From Myxococcus terminator_A (GTDB lineage: Bacteria; Myxococcota; Myxococcia; Myxococcales; Myxococcaceae), in contig JBLZWL010000009.1 in NCBI GenBank assembly GCA_049194865.1, positions 62,001-126,000 on the forward strand: a stretch of DNA of 64,000 nucleotides, read 5' to 3'. The notes under the pieces were generated by a model. It was not told where the DNA came from. It saw nothing but the letters and a program-made list of their open reading frames with translations, and ran no database searches. Position numbers and translations under genes: made by a program. Of the stretch, positions 18,531-28,619 are shown piece by piece; within the stretch, counting starts at the first letter, position 1; every line of letters begins with the position of its first letter.

Positions 18531-20795
18531 CTAGTTTTCGGAGATCTTGGAGCCCTTGATGATGACGTCGCCGCTGCCGGTGATCTCAATCTTGGCGCCC
18601 TTGATGACGACGTCCCCGTTCTTCTTCACCTGCAACGTGGCGGAGCCGACCTTGAGGGTGAACTGCTCCTCGGCGACCAGGGCGATCTCCTTGGCCTGCA
18701 GGACGTAGGCGTCCTTGGTGACGTGGTTGGATTTGCCACCGACGCTGACGATGAGGTCCTTGTCCACCTTCAACGTGCGGGACTTGCCAATCTCTTCCGA
18801 CAGGTCTCCGCCCACCTGCGTGGAGCGGGCGCCCTTGACGGACTCGGTCTTCTTGGCGCCGACGACCTCCACCTTGGCGCCGCCGACCTGCTCGGATTTG
18901 ACGCCGCCCACCAGCTCGTTGAAGGCGGCGCCCACGCTGATGGCGAGCGCTCCGCCCACGGTGAGCATCTTCCCCAGGCCCACCGTCTCCGCCGATGCCA
19001 TGCTGACCGCCAGGCTCTGGTTGCTGCTGACGCCGATGGACTGGTCACCCTTGACGGACTCGGTGTGGTTGCCGGCCACGGTGGTGGAGCGGTTGCCGGT
19101 GACGGCCAGCGACTGATTGCCGCTGATGGTGCTGTCGTCGTCCTTCTTCACCTCGAGGGACTGGTTGCCCTCGATGACGCGCGAGCGGTCCTTCTTCACC
19201 AGCAACGTCTCGTTGCCTCGGACCTCCTGCGTCTTGTCGTTCTCGACGACGACGTTGAAGTCCTTCTGCGCGTGCAGATAGACGAGCTCCGAGCCGGCCG
19301 CGTCCTCGAAGCGCAGCTCGTTGGAGCCGTCGCCGCCGGGGCTGGAGCTGGAGCGCAGGGTGCTCTGCGTCTTGCTGCCGGGCAGGTCGATGGGCGGCGG
19401 GTTCTGGCCGTTGTAGACGCTGCCGGTGACGAGGGGACGGTCCGGGTCTCCCTCCAGGAACTCCACCACCACTTCATGGCCGATGCGCGGCAGGTACAGC
19501 GCGCCCCAGCCCGGGCCCGCCCAGGCCTGGCTGACGCGAATCCAGCAGGAGCTCTTGTCGTTGGCCTTGCCCTCGCGGTCCCAGTGGAACTGGACCTTGA
19601 TGCGGCCATGCTCGTCGGTGTGGATCTCCTCGCCCGCGGGGCCGACGACGCGCGCCGTCTGCGCACCGGGGATGACCGGGCGGGGCGTCACGCGAGCGGG
19701 CCGGTAGGGGATGTCCGCGGGCTGGCAGAGGAACTCGTTGCGGTAGCCCTCGCGCGAGCGCAGCGTGGACTGGTCGATGCTCACCGCCTCCGACTGGTGG
19801 CCGGTGTGTCGCACGGAGATGGGCAGGTATTTGCGATTGACCGTCGCGTCGGGGTGCTCGGCCAGCTCGAAGACGTGGCCGGAGCAGATGCGGCGGCTGT
19901 AGCTGGCGCCCGTCACCGTCTGGGTGCGCGCGCGCAGCTCCTCCAGGCGCACCTGGGCCAGGTTGCGGCCGGGGCCCGGCTCCTCGTAGCGGCCGGGATA
20001 GTCGTAGATCTCCAGCGCCGTCTCGCCGTCGTCCGACTCCGCCTCCGCGCCCAGCAACTGGGCCGGTCGCAGGAAGTTGTAGTCACGCAGCGCGACGACG
20101 CCGGGCTGGACCTCGGTGCGCGCCACCAGCTCGTGCACGTACTCCTGCGAGGCAATCATGTGCGAGCGCTCGCGGAAGACGAGCTTGGGCTCACCTTGCA
20201 TGGAGGGATTGGCCGACGCGCCGTCTCCCAGCACCATCATGTGTGAGCTCTCGGCGTGCTCGAAGAAGTAGAAGATGCCTTCCTCCTCGAGGAGCCGCGA
20301 GACGAAGTCCAGATCCGACTCGCGGTACTGCACGCAGTAGTCGCGCACGGGATAGGTGCCGGTGAGGGCCAGGCGGTGCTCCACCTTGGCCTCGTCCAGG
20401 ACCTTGTGGACGATCTGCGGAACGGTCAGCTCCTGGAAGATGCGGCTCTTGCGGCGGTGGCGCAGCGTCCACAGGCGCGGGACGACGGTGACGCGGTAGC
20501 GGCGGCGCTCGGGGCCGCTGCCTTCGTCCCAGCGCGTCATCCGCGAGACGACGCCCTGGAAGAAGCGGGCGGTGCCATCACCGAGCATCACCGTCAGGCG
20601 CGCGTCCTTGCCCAGCAGCAGTTTCTCCTCCACCTCGAGGTCGGGCCGGACGGCGAGGGCGACCTCGACGGTGTAGGGCTGGGAGAGGGTTTCCTCGGCC
20701 TCGAAGCCGAGCACCGCCAGCTCCGCGGCTGTGAAGGAACCTGCCTCGAACTCGAACTCGGCCTGGTTCGCGAGCAACGCGGCGTTCGCGATCAT
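18531..20795 (-). CDS. vgrG: VgrG (TssI), T6SS spike protein
   Basis: A 754-residue VgrG that forms the trimeric puncturing tip. The gp27-like part is at the N-terminus (SRLLEEEGIFYFFEH near residue 170), the OB-fold and gp5-like part holds the typical RIKVQFHWDREGK and SCWIRVSQAWAGPGWG motifs, and a long C-terminal beta-helix follows with many short repeats (GNQSLAV, TESVKG, VVIKGAKIEITG). There is no extra effector domain behind the helix. The ATG at 20795 is preceded by GGGGGC. It is the first gene of the minus-strand T6SS cluster. Confidence 0.93.
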   Translation of the reverse strand: MIANAALLANQAEFEFEAGSFTAAELAVLGFEAEETLSQPYTVEVALAVRPDLEVEEKLLLGKDARLTVMLGDGTARFFQGVVSRMTRWDEGSGPERRRYRVTVVPRLWTLRHRRKSRIFQELTVPQIVHKVLDEAKVEHRLALTGTYPVRDYCVQYRESDLDFVSRLLEEEGIFYFFEHAESSHMMVLGDGASANPSMQGEPKLVFRERSHMIASQEYVHELVARTEVQPGVVALRDYNFLRPAQLLGAEAESDDGETALEIYDYPGRYEEPGPGRNLAQVRLEELRARTQTVTGASYSRRICSGHVFELAEHPDATVNRKYLPISVRHTGHQSEAVSIDQSTLRSREGYRNEFLCQPADIPYRPARVTPRPVIPGAQTARVVGPAGEEIHTDEHGRIKVQFHWDREGKANDKSSCWIRVSQAWAGPGWGALYLPRIGHEVVVEFLEGDPDRPLVTGSVYNGQNPPPIDLPGSKTQSTLRSSSSPGGDGSNELRFEDAAGSELVYLHAQKDFNVVVENDKTQEVRGNETLLVKKDRSRVIEGNQSLEVKKDDDSTISGNQSLAVTGNRSTTVAGNHTESVKGDQSIGVSSNQSLAVSMASAETVGLGKMLTVGGALAISVGAAFNELVGGVKSEQVGGAKVEVVGAKKTESVKGARSTQVGGDLSEEIGKSRTLKVDKDLIVSVGGKSNHVTKDAYVLQAKEIALVAEEQFTLKVGSATLQVKKNGDVVIKGAKIEITGSGDVIIKGSKISEN

Positions 20796-21056
20796 CAGAG
20801 TGCCCCCGGCGCCAGACCCCGCGCGAGCCGCGGGGAGGTGAGTGATGCGCCAGCATGCCACGAATTGACCGGGCGTGAATCCCTGCCCCGAGATTTCAGT
20901 GGCAGCGTTGTCACGGACCTCGCGAGACAGGAGGACCTGGCGCGTGCGGGCTGGAGCGAGAGCAGGGGCGCATCTGGTGTAGAGTGAACGCGGGGGGCCG
21001 GCTTGAAACGTGGGGCGGCTCCGGGATACCCACACGCCCATTCATCCGGGAGAGTC
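20796..21056. promoter_or_regulatory. Divergent intergenic region between T6SS operon and ompA-like operon
   Basis: This 261-base stretch must hold the promoters of both the T6SS operon (minus strand) and the OmpA-like operon (plus strand). I looked for -24/-12 sigma-54 elements because sigma-54 activators drive many T6SS loci, and found no match with correct spacing. No strong -35/-10 pair stands out. The plus-strand gene has a GGGAGAG element just before its ATG. Confidence 0.5.
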
Positions 21057-22952
21057 ATGAGACGAAGCAGGCTGCTGCGAGGCGTGCTCGCGTTTGCGTT
21101 CGCGCTGGCGTCCGCGAGCGCCGGGGCCCAGGACGACGTGCCCCCCGTCCCCCAGACGTCGCCCTTGAGAGGGTTCGACCTGGAGCGGCTGGAGCTGAAT
21201 CCTGGCGCGGAGGGCTCGCTGCTCGTGGGCCTGGGGGAGCTGCTCCCGGCCGGTGACTTCCGAGCGACGGTGGCGATGCAGTACGCGCACGAGCCGCTGG
21301 TGTACATGAACACCGGGAAGAAGCTCGCCGTCGTGGGCAGTCGCGCGACGGCGCACCTGACCGCGGCCTATGCGCCCTTGAGCTGGTTGCAGGTGGGGTT
21401 GCAGGTGCCGCTGGTGGCGTTTCAGGGTGGCAACAGCACCGGGTTGGCGGGTGCGGGCATCCCGGAGCCGCGCGCGCAGACGCTCTCCACGCCGTCGCTG
21501 AGCGGCCGGGTGGGGCTGCTGACGCAGGAGGCCTCGGGCATCCTGGACCTGGCGGCGGAGCTGGGTGTGGGCGTACCCCTGGGTAGCGCGGAAGGTTACT
21601 CGCGGGATGACGGCTCGGTGCGGTTGTCGCCCAAGCTGATGATGGGGCGGCACTTCGGGCGCATCCGCGCGGGCTTGGAGGTCGGCTACGTCCAGCGGGA
21701 CAAGATGCTGCTGACCGAGCGCACGGGGGATTTGGAGGACGAGGTGGGGCAGGAGGTGCGCCTGGGCGCGGCGCTGTCCACGACGGGGCGGCGGCTGCGC
21801 TGGGAGCTGAACGTGCGCGCGATGTTTCCGCTGACGGACCAGCCCGGCGCGGTGGAGCTCTTGCCGGGCGCGCGCTACCTGGCGAGTCCGTCGCTGGAGC
21901 TCTTCGCCCTGGCGGGCATGGGCGTGGGCTCGGCCCCGGGGACGCCGCTGTTCCGGCTGATGGTGGGCGGGGCGTTCGGCAAGGTGGTGCCGACGCGCGG
22001 GCCTGGTGAGTCGTCGGTGCGGTGTGAGCCGGGGCTGGTGCGGACGCTGACGGACCCCATCCAGGAGTGCCCCGATTCCGACGAGGACGGGGATGGCATC
22101 ATCAATAGCGTGGACCGCTGTCCGCTGGTGGCGGGGGACGCGGCGCGCGGAGGTTGCTCGGCGAAGGACTCGGATGGGGACGGCATCGAGGACATGCTCG
22201 ACGAGTGCCCGGACCAGAACGGCCCTCCGGCGCGCAATGGCTGTCCTATCGAGGACCGGGACAAGGACGAGGTCGAGGACAGCAAGGACAGCTGCCCGGA
22301 CGACCCGGGGCCCGAGGACAACCGGGGCTGCCCGGTGCGTGACTTCGACAAGGACGGCATCGAGAACGACAACGACGAGTGCCCCAACGAGCCGGGTCCG
22401 CCGGAGCGCAAGGGCTGCCCGGAGATGGACTCGGACAAGGACGGCGTGCCCAACCGGTTGGACAGCTGCGTGAAGGACGTGGGCGCGGCGAACAACCTGG
22501 GCTGCCCCGCCAATGTGCCGCCGCTGGTGGAGATCAAGTCGGGCGGTCTGGAGTTGTTCGAGAAGATCTACTTCGAGGCCTCGGGCGTGGTCATCCAGAG
22601 CCGCTCGCTCGAGCAGCTCAACTGGGTTGCGCGCATCGTGAAGGAGCACCCGGAGCTGCCCATGGTGGTGGTGGGGGCGCACACGGACCTGCGCTCGCCG
22701 CTGGACGCCAGCCGGCGACTGTCACAGGCCCGCGCGGATGCGGTGCGCCAGTACCTCATCAGCAAGGGGGCACCGGCGGACCGGCTGATGGCCGTGGGCT
22801 TCGGGAAGACCAAGCCGAAGGTGACCCCGGAGAACACGTATCAGGACCGTGAAGAAAACCGCCGCATCGAGTTCAAGTTCGTCGACCCGCAAGAGTCGCG
22901 AGGGGCGGCTCCCGCGGACGGAGCCGTGAAGCCAGGGGAGGTGCGGCCATGA
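21057..22952 (+). CDS. OmpA-family protein with thrombospondin type 3 repeats
   Basis: A 631-residue secreted or outer-membrane protein. Signal peptide MRRSRLLRGVLAFAFALASASAGAQ (cleaved after SAGA) is followed by a likely beta-barrel of about 300 residues, then five thrombospondin type 3-like calcium-binding repeats (DSDEDGDG, DSDGDG, DRDKDE, DFDKDG, DSDKDG, each with a Cys-Pro), and a C-terminal OmpA peptidoglycan-binding domain (YFEASGVVI, AHTDLRSPLDASRRLSQARA). It probably links outer membrane and wall. The start is the ATG at 21057 with GGGAGAG upstream. It overlaps the next gene by four bases (ATGA). Confidence 0.92.
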   Translation: MRRSRLLRGVLAFAFALASASAGAQDDVPPVPQTSPLRGFDLERLELNPGAEGSLLVGLGELLPAGDFRATVAMQYAHEPLVYMNTGKKLAVVGSRATAHLTAAYAPLSWLQVGLQVPLVAFQGGNSTGLAGAGIPEPRAQTLSTPSLSGRVGLLTQEASGILDLAAELGVGVPLGSAEGYSRDDGSVRLSPKLMMGRHFGRIRAGLEVGYVQRDKMLLTERTGDLEDEVGQEVRLGAALSTTGRRLRWELNVRAMFPLTDQPGAVELLPGARYLASPSLELFALAGMGVGSAPGTPLFRLMVGGAFGKVVPTRGPGESSVRCEPGLVRTLTDPIQECPDSDEDGDGIINSVDRCPLVAGDAARGGCSAKDSDGDGIEDMLDECPDQNGPPARNGCPIEDRDKDEVEDSKDSCPDDPGPEDNRGCPVRDFDKDGIENDNDECPNEPGPPERKGCPEMDSDKDGVPNRLDSCVKDVGAANNLGCPANVPPLVEIKSGGLELFEKIYFEASGVVIQSRSLEQLNWVARIVKEHPELPMVVVGAHTDLRSPLDASRRLSQARADAVRQYLISKGAPADRLMAVGFGKTKPKVTPENTYQDREENRRIEFKFVDPQESRGAAPADGAVKPGEVRP

Positions 22953-25900
22953 GAACGCTGCTGACGCGAGTGCTGCTGTGGGGCGTGCTGTTGATGTGCG
23001 GCACCGCGAGCGCGGAGCTGGACAGGTTCGGGCTCAGCGATGGCTCTTCTGGAAACCTGGACGTCAAAATCGCGGACTCGCCATTCACGCCCAACAAGTA
23101 CGTGGCGCTCGGCCAGAGTGCCGCTCAGGGAGCGACCATCCTGCAGCTCACGGGGACCGTCCCGCCGCTCGCCGCGAACGACCTCGTGATGATCATCCAG
23201 TCCACCGGCTTGAGCCCCGTGCCCACGAGGGGAACGCAGACCGCGGTGGACCTGTCGGGTGGTGGTTTGCCCACCGTGGGCCAGTGGGAACTGGCGCAGG
23301 TCCAGTCCTCGACGACGACCTCGGTGACCCTCACAAGGAAACTGGCGTACAGCTACACGGCCCCTGGGGCGCAGCTCGTCACCGTGCCTCGTTACCAGGC
23401 CGTCACCGTTCGGGCAGATGCAGAAATCACCGCGGCCCCATGGGATGGGAGCAAGGGTGGCGTGCTGGCGTTCCTGGCCAATGGAGCCCTCACCAACAAC
23501 GGGACCATTGATGCCTCGGGGCTGGGATTGCGTGGCGGCGCGTACCTGAGTGATTCGAGCGCTGCGTGCGGCGGCTCGGCGGATGGCAACGTGGGGCAAA
23601 GTGGCGAGGACATCGTGCCGGCACAGGTTTACTCCGTGCAGAACTCCACCAACGGAGGAGGCGGTGGTTCGTGCAACGGAGGAGGCGGTGGTGGCGGGGG
23701 CAACGGTGGGTGGGGCGGCGTGGGAGGCTATGGAAAACAGGGGAGCAACAACATCAACGGGGGCAAGGGAGGAGTTGCTCTGAGCGGTTCGACCATGAAC
23801 TGGCTCACGTTCGGTGGGGGAGGCGGCAGCGGACACCTCCGGAGCACTCCCCCTCCCACGGGGGGCGCAGGCGGGCGAGGAGGCGGCATCATCTTCATCC
23901 GCGCGGCTTCGCTCTCAGGGGTTGGGTCCATCGTGGCGGATGGCGAGGACGGGGTTGCGAGTTCGGGGACCCTGGTGGGGCATGGTGGTGGAGCCGGAGG
24001 AACCCTGCACCTGCGGTTCACGGGAAACGGCACGTGCGATCCCGACACGGTGACAGCGGTAGGCGGTAAGGGGTCGAATAGCGGCGGCGGCGGCGCCCCG
24101 GACATGGGGCCCGGCGGTGGAGGTGGTGGTGGTCGCGTGTTCTTCCAGGCAAAAGGACCCACGGCCTGTTCCCCCCAGGTTCCAGCGGGTCTGGCGGGAT
24201 TCAACAACATTGTTCATCGCAACGGTGCGCTCCCCACGTCGGCCGCGGATCCGGACTCCGTGGGCACCGTCACCCTTGTCGACACGGCCTTTGCCACGCC
24301 CAACGCTCCGGTGCTCGCCCCGGTGGGGCCGCCTGCTCGGACGAACAATCCCTTGCTGAGGGGAACGACGCAGCAGGGCCTGTCGGAGGTGGTCCTCTAC
24401 GAGGTCACCGGAACCACCCCGAACCTCACGTACACGTATTGGGGGAGGACTGCATCGGACAGCCTCAAGTCCTTCGTCCACGTATTCACGCCTCCGAGCA
24501 ACAGCCCCAACACGGCCTACCGCATCGCGGCGCAGGCCGGGCTCCTGGGGGCCTACAGCGCCATGAGCCCGGAGCTCAACTTCACCTTCGACAACGTCCC
24601 TCCGACGACGACGCTCACGCCCCATAGTGTTCCGCCGATCTCCAGCTCCACGATCGCGAATTTCACCTTCAGCTCGACAGAGACGTCCACGTATCGCTGT
24701 GCTCGCGACAGTACGCTTCCCCTGGGGGACGCGCCCTTCGTTACCTGCCCGGCCTCGTATGTGGCCAGCCCGCTCGGAAATGGGGACTACCGGGTGACGG
24801 TCTACGCCATCGATGAGGCGGGCAATCAGGACCCGAATCCGAAGAGCTTCGACTGGAAGGTGGACACCTCCGTCCCCAACACAGCCATCACGGGGGGGCC
24901 CGTTGCCAGTCCGCCCGGCGCGCCGACGAGTTCGAAGATCGCGGTCTTCACCTTCTCGGGAGGCGTCACGTATCAGTGCTCGAGGGACGGCGGAATGGCC
25001 ACGGCCTGCGGTCCGACCCAGACCTATACGAACCTGACCGACGGTGCCCACACGATGGAGGTGACGGCCTACAGCGCGGCGGGAACTCCAGACCCGTCCC
25101 CCGCGACGCATGCGTGGCGTGTGGACACCCTTGTTCCCGATACATCCTTTACCGATGTGCCTCCGGCCGATAGCAACTCGGCGAGCGCGCTCTTCAACTA
25201 CCAGAGCCCGGACGACTCCACGGCGACGTTCCAGTGCTCCGTCGATGGCCTCACCTTCACCTCGGTATCATGCCCTGGGACGGGAACGGGCAGTCGCACG
25301 TTGACGGGGTTGACGCCCGGCTCCAATCAGTTCCACGTGCGCGCGGTCGACGCCGCGGGGAACGTGGACCCCTCGCCCGTCAGCTACACCTGGCGGGTAG
25401 ACCTCACAGCCCCCACGTCCATCCTGGTGGCGTCCCCCAACGCGGGCTGGGTGCGCTCGCAAACGCCGACGATCGCCGGAACGACGGAGGCAGGAGCACG
25501 CGTGGTCGTCACCGTACGACTGACGAGTTCTGGCGCCACGCTGCAGACCTTGAGCACGGTGGCCAGCAGCCCCTCGGGAAGTTGGAGTGTCGTGCCCGCC
25601 GCGCTGGACCAAGAGAGGTACACCCTGCGCGCGCGGGCGACGGATGCGGCGGGGAACTTCGTGGAGTCCGCGGACGCGATCATCACCGTGGACACGGTGG
25701 CGCCCGTTCGACCCGTGCTCAATCCATCCATCCTGGGCGTTTACTACACCGCCGTTCCCATCACGCTGGATGGCACGCTCGAGTCCACGGTGGGGCTCAA
25801 TCTCAATACAGCGGTGACCGTCTATGTGGATGACTCGGTGGAGTTGGGGCCAGCCACGGTGAATGCGTCCGGAGACTGGTCGGTGACGTACTCTCCGTCC

Positions 25901-28093
25901 CCCGCGGATGATGGCTTTCACTGGGTTCGCGCCATGTCGAGGGATCCGGCGGGCAACGTCAGCGCGTTCTCCGGCACGCTCACGTTCCATGTGGACCGGA
26001 AGGACCCGGCCAAGCCCGTCGTGGCGTCGCTCGGCACGTATGTGAACACGCAGTATCCCGCCTTGAGTGGTACTGCGGAGGTGGGGACCTCATTGCGGGT
26101 CTACTTCGGCTCGATGCCAGAACCTGTCACGGTGAGCGTGGGACCTGGCGGACAGTGGAGCTACCTGCGCACCACTCCGCTGAACGAAGGGCCCAATTCG
26201 GTGTTCGTCCGCTCGACGGATGGGGCGGGGCGCTTCACGGACTCGGACCCGGTGTCGTTCACCGTGGATGTGACGAAGCCGGAGACGATCATCCTCGACG
26301 GTCCGCCGTTTCGTGATGCCTTCACCACGGTGGACTTCCAGCTCGCACGGCCGGAGCCCCTGACCTACGAGTGCCGACGGAGCACGGGGGGCGTCACGGC
26401 CGAGGCGTTCACTCCCTGCCCGCCTCTCCCCCCAGGGACGGACGCCAGCTTCATCCAGCTCACCAATCTGGTGGACGGGCCGAATACGCTGATGGTCCGC
26501 GCGGTGGACGCGGCTGGCAACCGGGATGACTCGCCAGCGTTCTACAACTGGACCATCAACACGGGCCCGCTGAGTACCGAAATCGAGGATGGCCCCAGTC
26601 CTGGGCCTATCAGCGAGACGGACGCTGTCTTCTTGTTCTCCTCGAACAAGGGGGAGGTGGATTTCGAGTGCAAGCTCGAGCAGCGCATCAATCCAGACCC
26701 TGCGCTGGATTTCAGTCCCTGTCCCAGGAACATACCGGCGGACCTCTACAACGTCGCGCGTTACTCAAACCTTCAAGACAATACCTACACGCTCAGTGTC
26801 CGAGCTGTCTTCGCGGGACAGAGGGATTCCGTCGCCAAGGTGTGGATCTGGGAGGTTGATACCTCGCCTCCGACACTGGTTCCTCGGATTACCGCTCCCC
26901 AAGCGAACCTCCCCACCAACGAGGACGAGGGCAAGCCAGTCATCCGGGGGCAGTCGCCCGAGTTGAAGGGGACCATCACCCTCTACAAGGATGGAGGTAT
27001 CTGGGGGACCGCCGAGGTGAAGGGAGGCCTCTGGACCTTCTCACCGCTGACCAGTCTGGAAAGCGGTCAGTACCAAATCACCGCCACACTGACTGACCTG
27101 GCGAAGAACGTAGGGCCCCTCTCCGCGCCCTACACGCTCTCCATTGATCTGCTCCCTCCCGAAGTGACGATTCTGTTGGGACCCCAGGGGTGGCTCACCA
27201 CGGACAGCTTCTCCTTCACCTTCGCTGCCAACGAACCGTTGGAGCGCTTCGAGTGCTTGCTCGACGGCTCGTTGGAGTACGAGGCGTGTGTGTCGCCGCA
27301 CACGGGGACTGTGAACAGCAACAATGAGACCCACACGATGGTCGTCCGCGCGATAGATATCGCAGGCAACGTATCGCCGGTGCTGTCGCGGACGTGGAAG
27401 GTCGACACGAAGCTGCCGAACACCACCATCCTCACCGAGACGAAGGAGCGGACCAACTCCCAGGAGGCCCGTTTCTTGTTCGAATCGAATGAGAACAACG
27501 TGGTCTATTTCTGCAGTCTCAACGAGGCTTCCTACGAGAGCTGTAATCCCACGGACTATCGCTGGACGGGGTTGGGCAGTACGGACGTGGACGACACGAA
27601 GTACACTCTGCGGGTCAAGGCGCGGGATCAGGCTGGCAATGAGGACCCGACGCCCGAGGAGTTCATCTGGCGGGTGGACCTGAAGGCCCCCGTGGCGCCC
27701 GTGCTGTCCATTCCCCGGGCGAACGACATCCTGTCGGTGCGGACGCCCACGTTCCAGGGCGACGCGGAGGCGGAGTCGACGGTCTCCATCCAATTGGATG
27801 GGGTGGAGATCGGCACGGTTCAAGCGGACGCGAGCGGTGATTGGCGCTTCGTTCCGCGCAACGCGCTGGATTACGGCAGCCATACGGTGACGCTGGTCGC
27901 GAAGGACAAGGCGGGGAATGCGTCGGTACAATCCGCCATCATCAATTTCGTGCTGGACCCGTCGCTGGAGATCGACGCCCGAGGCGGAGGCTTGAGCTGT
28001 GCCTCGGCGGGCGGGGGAGGGGGCACGTCGCTCGTCCTCCTGGTCCTGGGGGGGCTGGCCCTGCGGGTAGGCCGGCGCCGTCGGGAGAGCTGA
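22949..28093 (+). CDS. Giant Ig-repeat surface protein with MYXO-CTERM-like anchor (AgmC-like)
   Basis: A 1714-residue exported protein. Signal peptide MRTLLTRVLLWGVLLMCGTASA; an N-terminal domain with a very glycine-rich stretch at about 230-400; then about 13 Ig-like repeats each opening with a D-x-x-x-P motif, of two kinds: one with paired Cys (as in YQCSRDG) and one with PTFxGxAxxGSxV. The C-terminus LSCASAGGGGG, a hydrophobic segment and RRRRES fit a MYXO-CTERM sorting signal. It resembles proteins annotated AgmC in myxobacteria, linked by name to adventurous gliding, but that role is not shown here. Its ATG overlaps the upstream stop, so both are made together. Confidence 0.88.
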   Translation: MRTLLTRVLLWGVLLMCGTASAELDRFGLSDGSSGNLDVKIADSPFTPNKYVALGQSAAQGATILQLTGTVPPLAANDLVMIIQSTGLSPVPTRGTQTAVDLSGGGLPTVGQWELAQVQSSTTTSVTLTRKLAYSYTAPGAQLVTVPRYQAVTVRADAEITAAPWDGSKGGVLAFLANGALTNNGTIDASGLGLRGGAYLSDSSAACGGSADGNVGQSGEDIVPAQVYSVQNSTNGGGGGSCNGGGGGGGGNGGWGGVGGYGKQGSNNINGGKGGVALSGSTMNWLTFGGGGGSGHLRSTPPPTGGAGGRGGGIIFIRAASLSGVGSIVADGEDGVASSGTLVGHGGGAGGTLHLRFTGNGTCDPDTVTAVGGKGSNSGGGGAPDMGPGGGGGGGRVFFQAKGPTACSPQVPAGLAGFNNIVHRNGALPTSAADPDSVGTVTLVDTAFATPNAPVLAPVGPPARTNNPLLRGTTQQGLSEVVLYEVTGTTPNLTYTYWGRTASDSLKSFVHVFTPPSNSPNTAYRIAAQAGLLGAYSAMSPELNFTFDNVPPTTTLTPHSVPPISSSTIANFTFSSTETSTYRCARDSTLPLGDAPFVTCPASYVASPLGNGDYRVTVYAIDEAGNQDPNPKSFDWKVDTSVPNTAITGGPVASPPGAPTSSKIAVFTFSGGVTYQCSRDGGMATACGPTQTYTNLTDGAHTMEVTAYSAAGTPDPSPATHAWRVDTLVPDTSFTDVPPADSNSASALFNYQSPDDSTATFQCSVDGLTFTSVSCPGTGTGSRTLTGLTPGSNQFHVRAVDAAGNVDPSPVSYTWRVDLTAPTSILVASPNAGWVRSQTPTIAGTTEAGARVVVTVRLTSSGATLQTLSTVASSPSGSWSVVPAALDQERYTLRARATDAAGNFVESADAIITVDTVAPVRPVLNPSILGVYYTAVPITLDGTLESTVGLNLNTAVTVYVDDSVELGPATVNASGDWSVTYSPSPADDGFHWVRAMSRDPAGNVSAFSGTLTFHVDRKDPAKPVVASLGTYVNTQYPALSGTAEVGTSLRVYFGSMPEPVTVSVGPGGQWSYLRTTPLNEGPNSVFVRSTDGAGRFTDSDPVSFTVDVTKPETIILDGPPFRDAFTTVDFQLARPEPLTYECRRSTGGVTAEAFTPCPPLPPGTDASFIQLTNLVDGPNTLMVRAVDAAGNRDDSPAFYNWTINTGPLSTEIEDGPSPGPISETDAVFLFSSNKGEVDFECKLEQRINPDPALDFSPCPRNIPADLYNVARYSNLQDNTYTLSVRAVFAGQRDSVAKVWIWEVDTSPPTLVPRITAPQANLPTNEDEGKPVIRGQSPELKGTITLYKDGGIWGTAEVKGGLWTFSPLTSLESGQYQITATLTDLAKNVGPLSAPYTLSIDLLPPEVTILLGPQGWLTTDSFSFTFAANEPLERFECLLDGSLEYEACVSPHTGTVNSNNETHTMVVRAIDIAGNVSPVLSRTWKVDTKLPNTTILTETKERTNSQEARFLFESNENNVVYFCSLNEASYESCNPTDYRWTGLGSTDVDDTKYTLRVKARDQAGNEDPTPEEFIWRVDLKAPVAPVLSIPRANDILSVRTPTFQGDAEAESTVSIQLDGVEIGTVQADASGDWRFVPRNALDYGSHTVTLVAKDKAGNASVQSAIINFVLDPSLEIDARGGGLSCASAGGGGGTSLVLLVLGGLALRVGRRRRES

Positions 28094-28212
28094 AGCGCTC
28101 GGGCGGGCGGGGGGGGCCTTGAGGTGAGGTGTTCTCCCGTCAGCCCTCGGCGGAATGCGGGCTTGCGTCGGCCGGGGAGTTCGGCTACTTGTCCACTCGC
28201 TGCAGCGGTTCT

Positions 28213-28286
<74 letters not shown>

Positions 28287-28619
28287 TCGTCGCAAGTGGT
28301 TGATGCGACTCCGGAATGTGGTGCCCGGGAGGGCGGTGAACTGCTCCTCCCGGGTTGCCCTTCGGACCTGCTTCCTCCCGCGACTCCCTGACTTCATCCG
28401 CCCTCGTTCCACGAGGACTGTTCCCGCGTGGGGGCTGCACGTGGTGGACGTCCGGCCTTTGGCTCCGGAGGCCAACGGTCCCTGGTTCTTGAAGCGGCCC
28501 GCTCCTGGCCGAGATGACCCCGGTCGGTGTCCATGCTCCTGTCTCGCACGCGGGTGTTCGCGTGCGCCGGGCCGGTCGCTCGACGCCGAAGGCTACCAGG
28601 AAGGAGTGGTGGACGGGCT
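28287..28619. other. Gene-poor stretch between tRNA-Arg and the first DnaC-like gene
   Basis: No convincing gene is present in these 333 bases. They contain the inverted anticodon-arm copy at 28453-28477 and, in the last 60 bases, sequence alike to the segment just before the second DnaC-like gene (both have AGGAAGGAGTGG about 12 bases before the ATG). The latter seems to be the 3' end of a small upstream gene whose beginning has been lost here. Confidence 0.5.
28453..28477 (-). repeat. 25-bp inverted copy of the tRNA-Arg anticodon arm, att-like
   Basis: Bases 28453-28477 are the exact reverse complement of 28238-28262, which covers the whole anticodon stem-loop and variable loop of tRNA-Arg. 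The flanks are not alike, so this is no second tRNA gene. Tyrosine integrases commonly recombine in the anticodon arm of tRNA genes, so the copy may be a leftover attachment site, although inverted orientation means that the simple attL/attR reading does not hold. Confidence 0.6.

Noticed and set aside
20796..21056. Sigma-54 promoter before vgrG (TGGCATGCTGGCGCA on the minus strand)
   Set aside because: The GG and GC elements are one base off the required spacing, and the downstream element lacks the usual TTGC form.
22541..22682. Large minus-strand frame across the OmpA-type gene (21042-22682)
   Set aside because: Shadow of the OmpA/TSP3 gene; its Arg/His/Gln-rich translation shows no domain, while the plus strand has signal peptide, repeats and OmpA domain in order.
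28453..28477. Second tRNA gene on the minus strand
   Set aside because: Only the anticodon arm is present; acceptor, D and T arms are missing in the flanks.
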